A stretch of 64,000 bases of DNA from Cephalopachus bancanus (lineage: Eukaryota > Chordata > Mammalia > Primates > Tarsiidae), in assembly GCA_027257055.1 (NCBI GenBank), contig JAPVLO010000162.1, positions 868,001 to 932,000 on the forward strand. Reading direction: 5' to 3'. The notes beneath the pieces are model-generated. The model was not told the DNA's origin and made no database searches. It was given only the letters and a program-made list of their open reading frames with translations. The position numbers and the translations under genes were made by a program. Position 1 is the first letter of the stretch; each line of letters opens with the position of its first letter. This document shows positions 1 through 26,399 of the stretch, piece after piece.

Positions 1-25
1 TATTAGTAAAGGCTCAAGTGTTAGT

Positions 26-317
26 CTGAGCGCAGTGGCACACACCTGTAACCACAGCACTTTGGGAGGCTGAAGCAGGAGGCTTGCTTGAGCCCAGGAG
101 TTTCAGATCAGCTGGGGAAACATAGCGAGACCCTGTCTCTACAAAAAAATCAAAAATTAGCCAGGTGTGATATTGTGCACTTGTGACCCCAGCTACTCGG
201 GAGGCTGAGGTGGGAGAATTGCCTGAGCCCAGGAGGTCAAGGCTGTGGTGAGCCATGATCGTACCACTCCATGCTCCTAACCTGGGTGACAGAGTGAGAC
301 CCCACCTAAAAAAAAAA
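26..317 (+). repeat. Alu SINE
   Basis: A degraded dimeric Alu running from the 'gagcgcagtggc' head to an A-rich tail. Confidence 0.85.
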
Positions 318-364
318 GTGTTGGAATAAACAGGTCAAAGGTCTTACCCTGGTTCTGCCAATCA

Positions 365-520
365 TCATTCTCTAACAAGCTACTTAACCTCTGACCATCA
401 AGTTCCTTGTCTGAGAAATTGTCATAACTAATGGGATGCAGTGAGGATTGATGAGGGGGGGAAAAAAAGCAGTGTCAAGCCCTGTGTCTGACACATATGT
501 GATCAATTAATGTTAGTCTC
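365..520 (+). repeat. MIR SINE
   Basis: The MIR core pattern is recognisable (loss of a cation-like 'ctacttaacctctga' block, then 'gaggattgatgagg', then 'tgtgtctgacacat'). Confidence 0.6.
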
Positions 521-666
521 CCCACTGTTAGTTTCAGCCTAGTCTCGTAGCTACCCCTGCTTTTCCCACTCTTCTATACCGTGGGTAACTCAAGGGCAAG
601 AAGGAGATCTACTTCCTCTTGGCACACCTAGGACTGTCCCTTGCTCACAGTAGATGCTCCACACAT

Positions 667-947
667 TTTTTTTTTGAGTTGGAGTCACTCTGTCGCCCAG
701 ACTGGAGTGCAGTGGCCGCTCCCGGCCACCGCAGCCTCGACCTGCTGGGCTCCGGCGATCCTTCTGCCTCAGCCTTCCGAGTAGCCGGAATTACGGGCAT
801 GCGTTACCACGCCCGGCTGAGTTTTTGATTTATTGTAGAGATGAGGTCTCGCTGCCCAGGCGGGTCTCGAACCCGCGGGCTCAGGCAATCCACTCACCTC
901 AGCCTCCCAAAGGCGCGGGATTACAGGCTGAGCCACCGAGCCTGGCG
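667..947 (-). repeat. Alu SINE
   Basis: A full dimer in reverse orientation (T-run, 'gagttggagtc' start), flanked by a near-identical 'cacacattttt' duplication. Confidence 0.9.
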
Positions 948-1083
948 CTTCACACATTTTTAATGAAAGCACTCAGCCCCTGACTCCACGAAGTCTGGAA
1001 GGTGAGGGAGTGCAGACTAGCACCTCGGCTGACCGACACCCTTCAGTCTTATAGTCCCATGGTAGTTGCATCCTAACCCTATA

Positions 1084-2248
1084 CAGCAGGACTCCCCAAC
1101 ACAGAAATTTTTTAATGGAGGGCAGGGCCCTTGTAGGACAGGCTTTCCCCATAGGTAAGTGTTCTAGGAACCCATCAGCCTCAGTGTAGCAGCTAGTCTT
1201 GTAAGAGGCTGCTTTGTGGAAGAAATGTCCCGAGTTGTAGCAAACAGGTGAATGGTTCTTCCACCATGACAATGCACCTGTCCACAGCATGTTGAGTATT
1301 CATCAGTTTTTGACCAAAACTAGCATGACCCCCGTGCTCCACCCTCCCTCTTCATCCGACCTCATCCGATGCGACTTTTTGTTTTGTTTTGTCTTCCCCG
1401 ATGAAAAAAGTCCTGTAAGGGAAATGTTTTGCTGATGTGGAAAAGGTGAAATAAAAAACAGCAGAAGCACTAATAGGTATCAACATTGATGAGTTCAAAA
1501 ACTGTTTGATCAGTGGAAAAAGCTCTCATAGATGTAGTGCATCAAATGGAGAGTACTTTGTGGCTTTTTAAAATTTTATTTTAAATATGTGGGGTACAAT
1601 TCAGGGTTTGGTATACAAATGTTCATTATGCCGGTAACCCTCGTTGATGAGGTGTGACCCCCCTTCCCCTGGCAGTTTCCCACTACTGCCAATCCCTTTC
1701 TTATAGTATTACTTTAGTTGTTCAAGGTCTGCTTGTGAGTGAGAACATGTGATACTTGGTTCTTTGTTTCTGTGATAGATCACTCAGTATTATAGACTCT
1801 AAGTCCATCCAAGTTTTTGTGAAGTTCATAATTTTGTCCTTCTTTATGACTGCATTATTCCATCTTGTATTTGTACCACATTTTTTTTATCCAGTCCTCT
1901 TTCGATGGGGAGCACGGTTGGTTCCATGTTTTTGCTATTGTGAATAATGCTGCAATAAACAATATGTGCAGGTATGTTTTTCATAGAGTGATTTTTAGTT
2001 CCTCCAGGTATATCCCCAGTAAGGGGAGTGTGGGGTTGTAAGGGAGGTTGATTTTTAGAACTTTTAGGAATCGCCACACTGTTTTCCACAGAGGTTGTAC
2101 TAAGTTTACACTCCCATCAACAGTGTAGAAGTGTTCTTTTCCGCATCCAAATGAAAAATACTTTGAAGGTGAATGAAGTTTAAACATGTAAGAATAAATA
2201 CACAATTCTGTATAAACAAATTCCAGGTTTTTTGGGTCCCCTCTCTGG
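1084..2248 (+). mobile_element. Mariner-type derivative (copy 1), split by an L1 fragment
   Basis: Flanked by TA dinucleotides (1082-1083, 2249-2250) with imperfect terminal inverted repeats. The left part 1084-1560 and right part 2159-2248 align by eye with the element at 38890-39465. An L1 fragment (1561-2158) interrupts it between two 'tactttg' copies. The remnant before the break carries codons resembling the mariner transposase C terminus. It is non-functional. Confidence 0.75.
1561..2158 (-). mobile_element. L1 LINE 3' fragment
   Basis: The antisense of the L1 ORF2 end is readable ('gctattgtgaataatgctgcaataaac', 'gaatcgccacactg'). The segment lies inside mariner copy 1, so it is younger than it. 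Confidence 0.85.
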
Positions 2249-2403
2249 TAAGTATATTTGACTCACATTTTTTTTTTTTCAAGCTGGAAAGAACTTTCTA
2301 CCTTGTCTCATCCAACACTCTTAATTTCTCAGATGAGGAGACTGAGGTCAAGTGATGATACACAGCTCTTTCATATTAAAAAAAACCACTTTATTATCCT
2401 ACA

Positions 2404-2697
2404 GGTGTGGCAGCTCATGCCTGTAATACCAGCAATTTGGGAGGGGGAGGTGAAAGGATTGCCTGAGCCCAAGGGTTGGAGACCAGCCCGGGCAACAAGT
2501 TGCAACCTCAGCTCTACAATAAATAAATTAGCTGGGCATAGTGGTGCAGGCCTATAGTTCCAGCTACTTGGAAGGCCGAGGCGGAAGGATCACCTGAGCC
2601 CAGCAGGTCGAGGCTGCGGTGGTCATGAGCATGCCATTGCACTTCAGCCTGGATGACAGGGTGAGACTCTGACTCAAACAACAACAACAAAATAAAA
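2404..2697 (+). repeat. Alu SINE
   Basis: A dimer with the 'ctacaataaataaatta' linker typical of many Alus in this window and a CAA-rich tail. Confidence 0.9.
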
Positions 2698-2784
2698 ATA
2701 TAAGTCTATTATCCTGATGCCTTTAGGCAGATTAAATAGTTTTGTTTTAGTTCTAGTTTCTTACAACAGTTTCCCCAGACCCAG

Positions 2785-2975
2785 ATCTTTCTATCTTAGC
2801 ACTGCTGACATTTGGGGCCAGGTAACTATTGTGAAGGACCATTCAGTGCCTTGCAAGACGTGTAGCAGCATCCCTGACCTCTTCCCACTAGATGCCACGA
2901 ACACACCCTTTCTCTCCTTAGTCCTGACAATAACAAATGTCTCTAGACATTTTCAAATGTCCCAAAGAATTACTG
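2785..2975 (+). repeat. MER5A-like hAT element
   Basis: The characteristic run 'gcactgctgacatttgggg', 'gtagcagcatccctgacctc', 'actagatgccac' and 'tctagacattttcaaatgtc' is present. It is a non-autonomous hAT-Charlie relic. Confidence 0.8.
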
Positions 2976-3219
2976 GCCTTGATATCACAGTAGGTAAAAT
3001 CACGTCATATGAAACACTTAGGCCCTTAGGCTATTCCGTGATAATACAATTGTGTTAATGAATAGTTTGCTAGCAAATCTCATTTGTAGCCAACAAGCTC
3101 TGAAGATAAGGCAGAACCACTCTGTAGAGAATGCCAGGTCTCAGTCGCTACTTGAGCCCTCTCATTATCTATATCTGTTCACTTATTTATTATATTCTAT
3201 CCACTTTCAGGAGGCTTAT

Positions 3220-3421
3220 TTTTTTTTTGAAACAGCGTCTCACTCTGACTCCCAGGCTGGAGCATAGTGGCATGATCATGGCTCACTGTAGCCTCAACCT
3301 CCTGGGCTCAAGCAATCCTGCCTCAACCTCCTGAGTAGCTAGGACAACAGGCTTGTGCACAACACCCCATTAATTTTTAAATGCTTTGTAGAGACAGGGT
3401 CTCGCTATGTTGCCCAGGCTG
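3220..3421 (-). repeat. Alu SINE, truncated
   Basis: Reverse-orientation Alu sequence from the T-run to 'tatgttgcccaggct', after which similarity stops. Confidence 0.8.
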
Positions 3422-3734
3422 ATGAAGCCATTCAAGTGGTCCCAACTCACTTCTCCTCGGAATGCCTGTTCTGTCTATGCATTGCCCAGGAGTCTGTGCT
3501 GTTGGAGGCATGTACTCTCCTGTCTGTTCTTGCACTGTATTCTGACGCCTCTTTGTCCCTCTGCCCCTCGGACTTTAAGGTCCCTTGTAAAAACAATGAC
3601 CAGCTTGTTCATCATCGTACTTCCAGTGTCTAGTGGGCATATGAGGAGTGCCCAGTAAACATCTGTTGAATGGATATGTAATAGAAATTATAGATTGCAT
3701 GTAGCTGTGGGTCAAAAGTACACAGCCTAGCTCC

Positions 3735-3861
3735 AGCTTACTCAGTTGATAATAATCACTGCTTGTGTTTATTGAGAGTCTACTATGTACCAAGGACTTT
3801 ACATGTATTATCTTGCTAATCACAAAGCAACCTTATGAAATAGGTAGTATTAGCCCCTTTT
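3735..3861 (-). repeat. MIR SINE
   Basis: The 'gtttattgagagtctactatgtacca' type MIR end and 'aaccttatgaaataggtagtat' are recognisable. Confidence 0.65.
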
Positions 3862-3880
3862 GAAAGATGAGAAAATTGAG

Positions 3881-4008
3881 GCAGAACAATTACCTGAGCC
3901 CAGCAGATTGAGGCTGCAGTGGCTGTGAGCATGCCACAGCACTCCAGCCTGGCTGACAGAGTGAGACTCTGACTCAAAAAAAAAGAAAAGAAAAGAAAGA
4001 AAGAAAAA
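3881..4008 (+). repeat. 5'-truncated Alu right monomer with 19-bp target duplication
   Basis: Only the right monomer and its A-rich tail are present. A perfect 19-bp direct repeat (3862-3880 and 4009-4027) flanks it, so the truncation happened at insertion. It inserted at the edge of a MIR. Confidence 0.9.
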
Positions 4009-4130
4009 GAAAGATGAGAAAATTGAGTCTTTGAGACAATTCATGATTTGGGTGATTATATAGTAAGAAGCCCAGATTTGGCCCGCCTAACTGCAGAACC
4101 TATTCCTAGTCTGTCTTCATACACAAAGGC

Positions 4131-5766
4131 TCTTCAAAAAGCTCATGGAGAATGTGTATTACGAAAAAATTACGAGTGAATTTCAAACATTTTTTTGCAC
4201 TGAAACAAACTCATACTAACTTGTTACAACATGTCTGAACAGGATCTAGTTTGAGGCACTAAGAAGGATGAGACATCAATTTGAAAAGAGCCCCTATCAG
4301 AGGAACATGAATTCTGCTAAAATTGAAGCAAAGAGAGACAAACATCAAAGTTATGATGAAGCTTGAGTGGAAGAATGAAATCACTGATGCTTTATGAAAA
4401 GTTTATGGGACAATGCCCCCAAATAAATCAGCAGTTTACAAACGGATAACTTGTTTTAAGAAGGGATGCGATGATATAAAAGTTCATCTTGTTTGTGCCC
4501 TAATTGAAAAGAACCAATGATTAGCAGCAGAAACAACTGCCAACACTATGGCCACCTCAATCAGTTCCACTTACAAAGCTCTGATTAAAAAATTAAAGTT
4601 GAACAGAGTTTCCACTCGATGGTTGCCTAAACAGTTCCTTGGTGATAGGTAAGGACTGTGGAAAATCTAATCCAGTCATCAAAGGTATAGTTCATTGAGT
4701 GGCTAGCACCCCTATGATCTTGCCCCAGCATGAGAGGTCTGCACCCAGATCAGTTGCAGATCAGAGCTTTCGATAAAAAATTTAAACATGCAGGATTCTG
4801 AAGCATTTCTTTGAAGACTTGTAACAGGAGAGGAAACATGGCTTTACCAGTACAATCCCAACGACAAAGCACAATAAAAGCAATGGCTACCGGGAGTTGG
4901 AAGTGGTCCAGTCAAAGCAAAAGTGGACTGGTCAAGAGCAACGGTCATGGCAACAGCTTTTTGACAAGCTGAAGGCATTGCATTTGCTAACTTCCTGGAG
5001 GGCCAAAGAATAACATCTGCTTGTTCCAAGAGTGTTTTGAGAAAGTCAGCCAAATATTGAGCAGAAAAATGCCTGGGGAAAATTTCACTAGAGAATCCTT
5101 CTCCACCATGACAATACTCCTGTTCATCCCTCTCATCTAGTCAGAGCAGTGGAAGAGTGTTGATGGAGGAATCTTAGGCATCCACTTTACAGTCCTGATT
5201 TGGCTCCTGACTTCTTTTTGTTTTCTAATCTTTTTTTTTTTTTTTTTTGGACAGGGTCTTGCTCTGTCACCTAGGCTGTAGTGCAGTGGCACCATCTTAA
5301 CCTATTGTAACCTTGAACTCCTGGCTTTAGCAATCCTCCTGTCTCAGCCTCCTGAGTAGCTAGGACTACAGGTGTGCACCACCACATCTGGTTAATTTTT
5401 TTAAAAAAATTTTTATAGAGATGATGTCTCACTATGTTGACCAGGTTGGTCTCAAACTCCTGGTTTCAAGCCATCCTCCCACCTCAGTCTCCCAAAGTGC
5501 TTGGATTACAGGTGTGAGCTATCATGCCCAGCTTGTTCCCAATCTTAACAAATCTTTAAAGGGCACTCCGTTTTCTTCAGTCAATAATGTAAAAACATCT
5601 GCACTGAGATGATTAAATTCCTAGGACTCTCAGTTCTTCAGAGATGAACTAAATTACTGGTATCTCTTACAAAATTGTTATGAACTTAATGGAGCTTAAG
5701 CTTAGAAATAAAGCTTATACTTTCTTTTAATTTTTAAATTTCATTTTCCATGAACTTTCTGAAGTC
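4131..5766 (+). mobile_element. Mariner-like transposon relic (HSMAR2-type), interrupted by an Alu
   Basis: The left end 'tcaaaaagctcatggaga' is the inverted counterpart of the right end 'ccatgaactttctga'. Between them are degenerate, stop-riddled transposase codons on the + strand, with a helix-turn-helix-like N-terminal part near 4340-4640. An Alu at 5231-5535 splits the 3' portion. The family assignment is from memory; it is not active. Confidence 0.7.
5231..5535 (-). repeat. Alu SINE inside the mariner relic
   Basis: A reverse-orientation Alu beginning with an 18-base T-run. Confidence 0.9.
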
Positions 5767-6053
5767 TCCTATTATTACTCTCCTGTTTACAGCCATACAC
5801 TTGTGTTGTCTGTTTTTGTATATAGAATGATCATTTTATGAACTGGGATAAGAAAATGACTTAATCCTTGTGAACAACTTAGATGTGTCCACCTTTGTCT
5901 CTTTGAGAGAGCTGCAGAGACATGGAAGTAATATTGTTATACAAAATCTTGTCTATAATGGTATTTATGGTAATGATATTTCACACTCTGAGGCAGCTGA
6001 GAGGCAAAGAAACCGTTTTAATCACGGTTCTGGGTAGTAGGTGTGTATACATA

Positions 6054-6515
6054 CAATAAGTCCCCTACATACAAAACTTCAAGCAGTGAACTTTCAAAGA
6101 TGCAAACATGCATTCGCATGTCCAATCATGTAAGTTCACATGTCTGGCATATATTGCATGTGAATGACATGGCAGCTTGCCCTCCATCTCCTGTTGCTGA
6201 CGAGCCTTCAGCTCTGCCATCCCACCTCCTCTCCCTCCTCCTGGCAGTCACTTCTCTTGCCTGTTCATTCGATGCCAGCCCCTGTGTGCAGCTGTTGTAT
6301 TGTACTACTATGCTTTTTAAAATACTGTACTGTAAGAGTAAAAACATTTTCTTTATTTTTTGTTTTTTACGTATTATTTGTGTGAAAAGTATTATAAACC
6401 CGTTACAGTACCCTACTGTATAGCCGATTTTGTTAGTTGGGCAACCAGGCTAACTTTGTTGGTCTTACAAACATGCTCTCAGAGTGGAACTCATTCCTAT
6501 GTAGGGGACTTACTG
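6054..6515. mobile_element. Tigger-like non-autonomous DNA transposon
   Basis: Terminal inverted repeats CAATAAGTCCCCTACAT and CAGTAAGTCCCCTACAT (inverted) are flanked by TA on both sides (6052-6053, 6516-6517). No transposase frame is seen. Confidence 0.8.
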
Positions 6516-6817
6516 TATAGGAAAAGGTACCATGAAGAGTAAATTCCCAGGTACCGTTGCATAAATTCAATTTCCTTTTGTGAAATAACTGCTAAAAAGT
6601 CTGGCTCATAACCCTGCCTCATTGGAATACAGCTCAGCAACACTCAATCGTTCTATGCTTACTACTTGTTCCCTCGGATTGTCAGGTTTTTTTTAGGTCC
6701 GGATGCTCCTCACCTTAAGATGGGGCAACATCTGGATAAGCCCATCTGTAAAGTTGAAGAATCATAAATCAAGGCAGGGTAAATCGGGGACCTTCTCTAT
6801 GTGGTACAGCAATTATC

Positions 6818-6992
6818 TGGGCCGGGGCAATGGCTCAAGCCGTAGTTACAGCTTGGGAGGCTGAGGCAGGAGGATCGCTTGAGCTCAAGAGGTCGTGGCT
6901 TCAGTGAGCTATGATGGCACCATTGCACTCATGCACTCAGGTGTAGGCGACAGAGTGGGACCCAGTTTCTGTTTTAAAAAGAAGAAAGGAGG
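6818..6992 (+). repeat. Alu monomer-like fragment
   Basis: A short Alu-related unit from 'gggccggggcaatggctcaagcc' to 'gacagagtgggacc'. Confidence 0.7.
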
Positions 6993-7249
6993 GAAGGAAG
7001 GATCAGCTGTTTATTTTCTATCTTCTCTGCTTCCTCAAATAAATTGCCGGAAGGCAGGGACTCTTAGGCTTCCTGGTCATCTTTGCTAGGTGCTCATTGT
7101 TGTTGGCAATGACAACCATGATGAAACAGGAAGAGGTGCGCTTTCTAGTTCGTAGACGAGTACGTCTGAGTACACTGAGTGCTCTGCCGCGCTCCCTTGT
7201 TGTGGCTCTTGCATTAACCCCAAGGGACCCCCACAACCAGGCGAGATTC

Positions 7250-8199
7250 GGTCCTTTTCCTTAAGGGCCTGCAGCCTTGTCCGTCCCTTCTCCGGTAGTG
7301 CCGGGTAAGGGCTGTTGAAAATCTATGTTCCTCCCGTCTAAGGTGGAGTCTGCAGAGCAGGCAAAGAGAGGCACGGTGCCCGCCCCTGGCGGGAGATCTG
7401 CAGCCGGCCTGTAGGAGGCGCTCCAGAGCCACTCCGCGCTCCTTTCCTCTTCTGGTTTTCCTCCGAAGGGGCCAGGAGAGACGGGACGGGCCAGACGGCG
7501 GGGAACTGGGGTCCCTTCCAGCTCCGCCCTGGGGACACACCCCCTCCACCTCCTGATCCATCCTCGCTGACCCCGGGAAGGCAGAGACGGGCTGTTCTGT
7601 GGGATCGCGCAGCGGGCCGGGAAGGGCGTGGAGCCCAGGGCGGAGCCCCGGCGACTCCTGGATCCCCCAACCCGGGCTGCCCCGCCCCCCGCGAGCATGC
7701 CCCGCCCCTCCGCCCCGCCCCCTTCCCGGGACCCGACCGGGCTGCGCTCACCGCCCAGAGGGGTCCCGGGGATCCTCCGCGGAGAGGCTCGGCATGGAGG
7801 GACCGCTCACCCCGCCGGCGGGGTCGGAGCCGCTCTCGCCGCCGCCGCAGGGAGGCGGAGCTGCCGCCGTTCCGGAGCCCGGGGCCCGGCAGCACCCAGG
7901 ACACGAGACGGCGGCGCAGCGGTACAGCGCCCGCCTGCTGCAGGCCGGCTACGAGCCCGAGAGGTGACGCCCAGGGCAGAGCGCGCGGGGCGCAGCCGGG
8001 GCGGCCGGGAGGGCGCGGCGGCCCGGGAACCTGGCGGCGCTGCGGGGGAGGGCAGGCCCGCACACCCCTCCCGCTTACCGCCTCCGCCTCTAACTTCACG
8101 GAGCGCCGCGCGCCGGCTTGCGTCGGGGGTCCGGGAGGGCGCTGCGCGCGGGACTCGGCGCCGCGGGCACCCGGGAGCGGGGAGAGGGAGCAGGCCGTG

Positions 8200-8200
<1 letters not shown>
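7250..8200. promoter_or_regulatory. CpG island at the IMPDH1 upstream promoter
   Basis: The region is very GC-rich with dense CpG and surrounds the long-isoform first exon (7794-7963). Long overlapping open frames here on both strands are GC-content artefacts. Human IMPDH1 is known to use several promoters; this would be the one for the long N terminus. No TATA box is evident. Confidence 0.75.
7794..7963 (+). CDS. IMPDH1: IMPDH1 alternative first coding exon (N-terminal extension of long isoforms)
   Basis: The exon starts at an ATG in a CpG island and encodes MEGPLTPP, a Pro/Gly/Ala-rich stretch, then [14 protein letters not shown]. It ends in 'ag' before a GT donor at 7964. Spliced to the acceptor before 12195 it reads E-P-E-S-M-A-D-Y in frame, as in the human long isoforms. 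The extension is 57 residues here against 49 in the human form I know; the extra residues sit near the N terminus in a Pro/Ser/Gly-rich segment. The frame is open upstream to an ATG at 7599, so a longer start cannot be excluded, but 7794 matches the known human start. The extension is used in the larger retinal isoform and is thought to modulate filament assembly and nucleotide regulation. Confidence 0.9.
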
Positions 8201-23788
<15,588 letters not shown>

Positions 23789-23810
<22 letters not shown>

Positions 23811-23889
23811 GGACAGCGGTGGCAGCCGAGGTGGTGGAGGGAGCACACCCCAGGACTCCCCTGCGGGTTCAGCCTCCCTCCATAACTGA
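23789..23889 (+). CDS. IMPDH1: IMPDH1 last coding exon, dual-frame (canonical stop 23810, retinal-frame stop 23889)
   Basis: In the canonical frame this exon encodes YEKRLY and stops at 23808-23810. After the 17-nt microexon the same exon is read one frame over as a Gly/Ser-rich tail (TRSGCTEDSGGSRGG, then a run ending SASLHN), with stop at 23887-23889. The retinal-frame tail is free of stops over the region the human retinal form uses, which suggests the alternative frame is under selection. Sequence beyond 23889 is 3' UTR. Confidence 0.85.
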
Positions 23890-24560
23890 GCGGCCTGCAG
23901 ATTTGCACTACAGCCTCCCCAGCTCCTCCAGGAAGTGAGATGGGGAGGTCCTGAGGGGTCCGTGGCCCCTCCTTGGGCGTTGCCTGCGGAGTCAGGGCTG
24001 CTCCCTGGGCCGGGCTGCCCTGGGAGCCCCCAGGGTTCTCCCTTCTTCAGCCCTCTTCCCCCAGCCCAGCCAGCCTGGGCTCTCAGGCCCTGTGCCTGCC
24101 TCAGGTCTTTCTCGCTGCAGCCTGCTCGGGCCTGGCTCCCACCCCTGGGGCAGGCGGACCCTCCTGGCTTCTCCTGTAGGGCACCTCCCTCCCTGTCCCC
24201 CACCACGCAGGAAATGGTGCTCTCCTGGCCCTGCCTCTGGCCCTTCCCGGGCTGCTGCCCCCTCCACCATGTGGCACTTCTGGGCTCCCGACCTCGGCCG
24301 GCCGGGGAGGTCTCTGCCCCCTTCCCCGACCCAGGGCTACCCTTGGGCCCTGCTCCTCAGGCCACTCCCCTCCCTCTCGCCCTGGGGAGGAGGCTGTCCT
24401 GGTAATGGCCGCCTGCCCATCGTTCCTGACTCACCAAGCCCCTGGTATACCATTCCCACCCTCTCCTCAGCTGCAGTCAGAGGCTTTAACTTTGCACACT
24501 TTGGGATCACCGTTGCGTCATTGTGTATTACATAATCTGAATAAATCAAGTAGGTCTCAA
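23811..24560 (+). other. IMPDH1: IMPDH1 3' UTR and polyadenylation signal
   Basis: A GC-rich 3' UTR follows the stop. An AATAAA signal at 24540-24545 lies in a locally AT-rich stretch. Cleavage is expected 10-30 nt downstream, around 24560-24575. The first 79 nt are coding in the retinal frame. Confidence 0.85.
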
Positions 24561-25702
24561 CACCTCCACCGTCCTGTCTCTGTCCTGTGTCTCGTGGGTG
24601 GCTGGAGTCCCTTCAGAGCCAGGCTGGGTTGGGGGTGCCAGGCCCGGCCTCCCTAGGAAGGTGGTGAGGGTGCTGCAGAGTTCTGGGGGTGTCGGCGCAG
24701 GTGGGCTGTGTGGCGGAACGTCGTCTCTCAAGCCTGTGCACCCACCCGTGTGCCTGCCTGTTGCCTGCTGACCTGTAGCTCCCGCAGCTGGGGGATATTG
24801 CAGAGGGCATCGTGACTGTAGAAGATCAGTGTCGGGGGCCTCCCAGGCAGCTGCCAAAAAGTGCCCGCTGCAGCCTCCTGGTGCTGCACACTGGGAGTTC
24901 GACATGGCTGTGCAGAGCCCAGGGCCTGTGGGCGCGTCTGCTGAGACACTGCACACAAGACTGCGCAGGTTGACTGCCACTGTTTGTGAGGCAAAGGACC
25001 TGCCTTCCAGCCCTGAACTTCTGCCGGTGGGGACAGCACTGCCACATGGGTTGCTGAATACCCGCTGGAGTTTGGGGTCCTAGGACGTTCACCTGCCTTC
25101 CTGTGCCACTATTGTGGCTGGGCAGTGGGCAAAACGCTGTCCCACCGAGGTACAGACGCCACCCCAGCGGGCAGAAGCGAGGAAGATGGCCTGAGAATGC
25201 TCTGGTGGCAGGAATGAGCAGAGAGGGAGGAAGACCCTGGTTTGTGGGAAGTGGAAGTATGAAAGCGTGAGTCCCAGGGAGGGGCCCTGAAGTTCCCTGC
25301 TGGCCTGCCTGACGGGTACCAGCCGTCACTGGGTCCCTTCCGACAGAGCTGATTTTCAGGGGCCGGACACCTGGGACAGTGTCTGCAGCCACCTTTCCCT
25401 GCATATTCTCCAGCGCTGTGGTTCCTTGGGAAGAAAAAGCTGGACAGCAGGACTGCCGGTAGACTCAGAGTGGGTTCAACAACGGCTCCAGGAATTGTTG
25501 CCAAGTGAGCCGGTCATTGACCGTCCCTGGAAGCCTTGTGCCCTGGAGTCTGCGGCCTCGGGGAGCACCTACGAGTTGGGGTGGCCCAGTTGGGAGGGAC
25601 AATGATGTCCAGGTCCCAGGTGATAAAAGATGAGAGATTGGACCAACATGGGGCTGTATTTCACATTTTGTCTTGCACGTTGGGTTACAAAAACTATATG
25701 GG

Positions 25703-25999
25703 CTGGGTGCTGTGGCTCGCGCCTGTAATCCCAGCACTTTAGGAGGCCAAATTGGGAGGATTGCCTGAGCCCAGGAGTTCGAGATCAGCCTGGGCAACAA
25801 AGTGAGACCTCTTCTCTACAATAAATAAAAAAAACTAGCTGGGCATGGCGGCACACCTGTAATGCCAGCTACTTGGGAGGCTGAGGTGGAAGTTTCTCCT
25901 AAGCCCAGGAGGTTGAGGCTACTGTGAGCCATGAGTGTATCACTGCACTCTAGCCTGGGCATCGGAATGAGACTCTGACTCAAAAAAAAAAAAAAAAAA
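25703..25999 (+). repeat. Alu SINE
   Basis: A full dimer with a long A tail, about 1.1 kb downstream of the IMPDH1 poly(A) site. Confidence 0.92.
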
Positions 26000-26243
26000 A
26001 GTAAGAAATACAGAAAGCAGCTTGACCTGCCATTGAGATGGGAAAGGTCTTGGGGTTTTCAGATAAATGCTACGACACCCTGAATGAAGAGTGTGAGCGG
26101 TTTAAAGGGAGAAGTCCCCCTTTGAACTAAACCTATTGGTCAGTAGAAATGGCCAGTAGAATGGGTTACTTTGTAAGTCAGTGACCTCCTCATGCCTGGA
26201 GGTATGTTAGCATCAGAGTAGACCCACTAGAGGAAGTTTAGCA

Positions 26244-26396
26244 CAGTGGTTCTCAAATTTTGCTGTGTGTTGGAATACCTGGAAGTCTAACAATGAACAC
26301 ACGGGCCCAGGGTCGCAGTGGTGACTTGGCGTCTGGGCCTCCAGATTGTTACTCGGCCCCCAGATCCTGATGCGTACCAAAGTTTGAGAATCCCTG
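26244..26396. repeat. MER20-like hAT element
   Basis: 'cagtggttctcaaattttg' at the left and its inverse 'aagtttgagaatccctg' at the right. The flanking 8-mers are imperfectly duplicated. Confidence 0.7.
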
Positions 26397-26399
26397 TTT

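Noticed and set aside
24826..25404. A 192-codon minus-strand frame downstream of IMPDH1
   Set aside because: No recognisable domain and no gene expected here; likely chance in GC-rich sequence.
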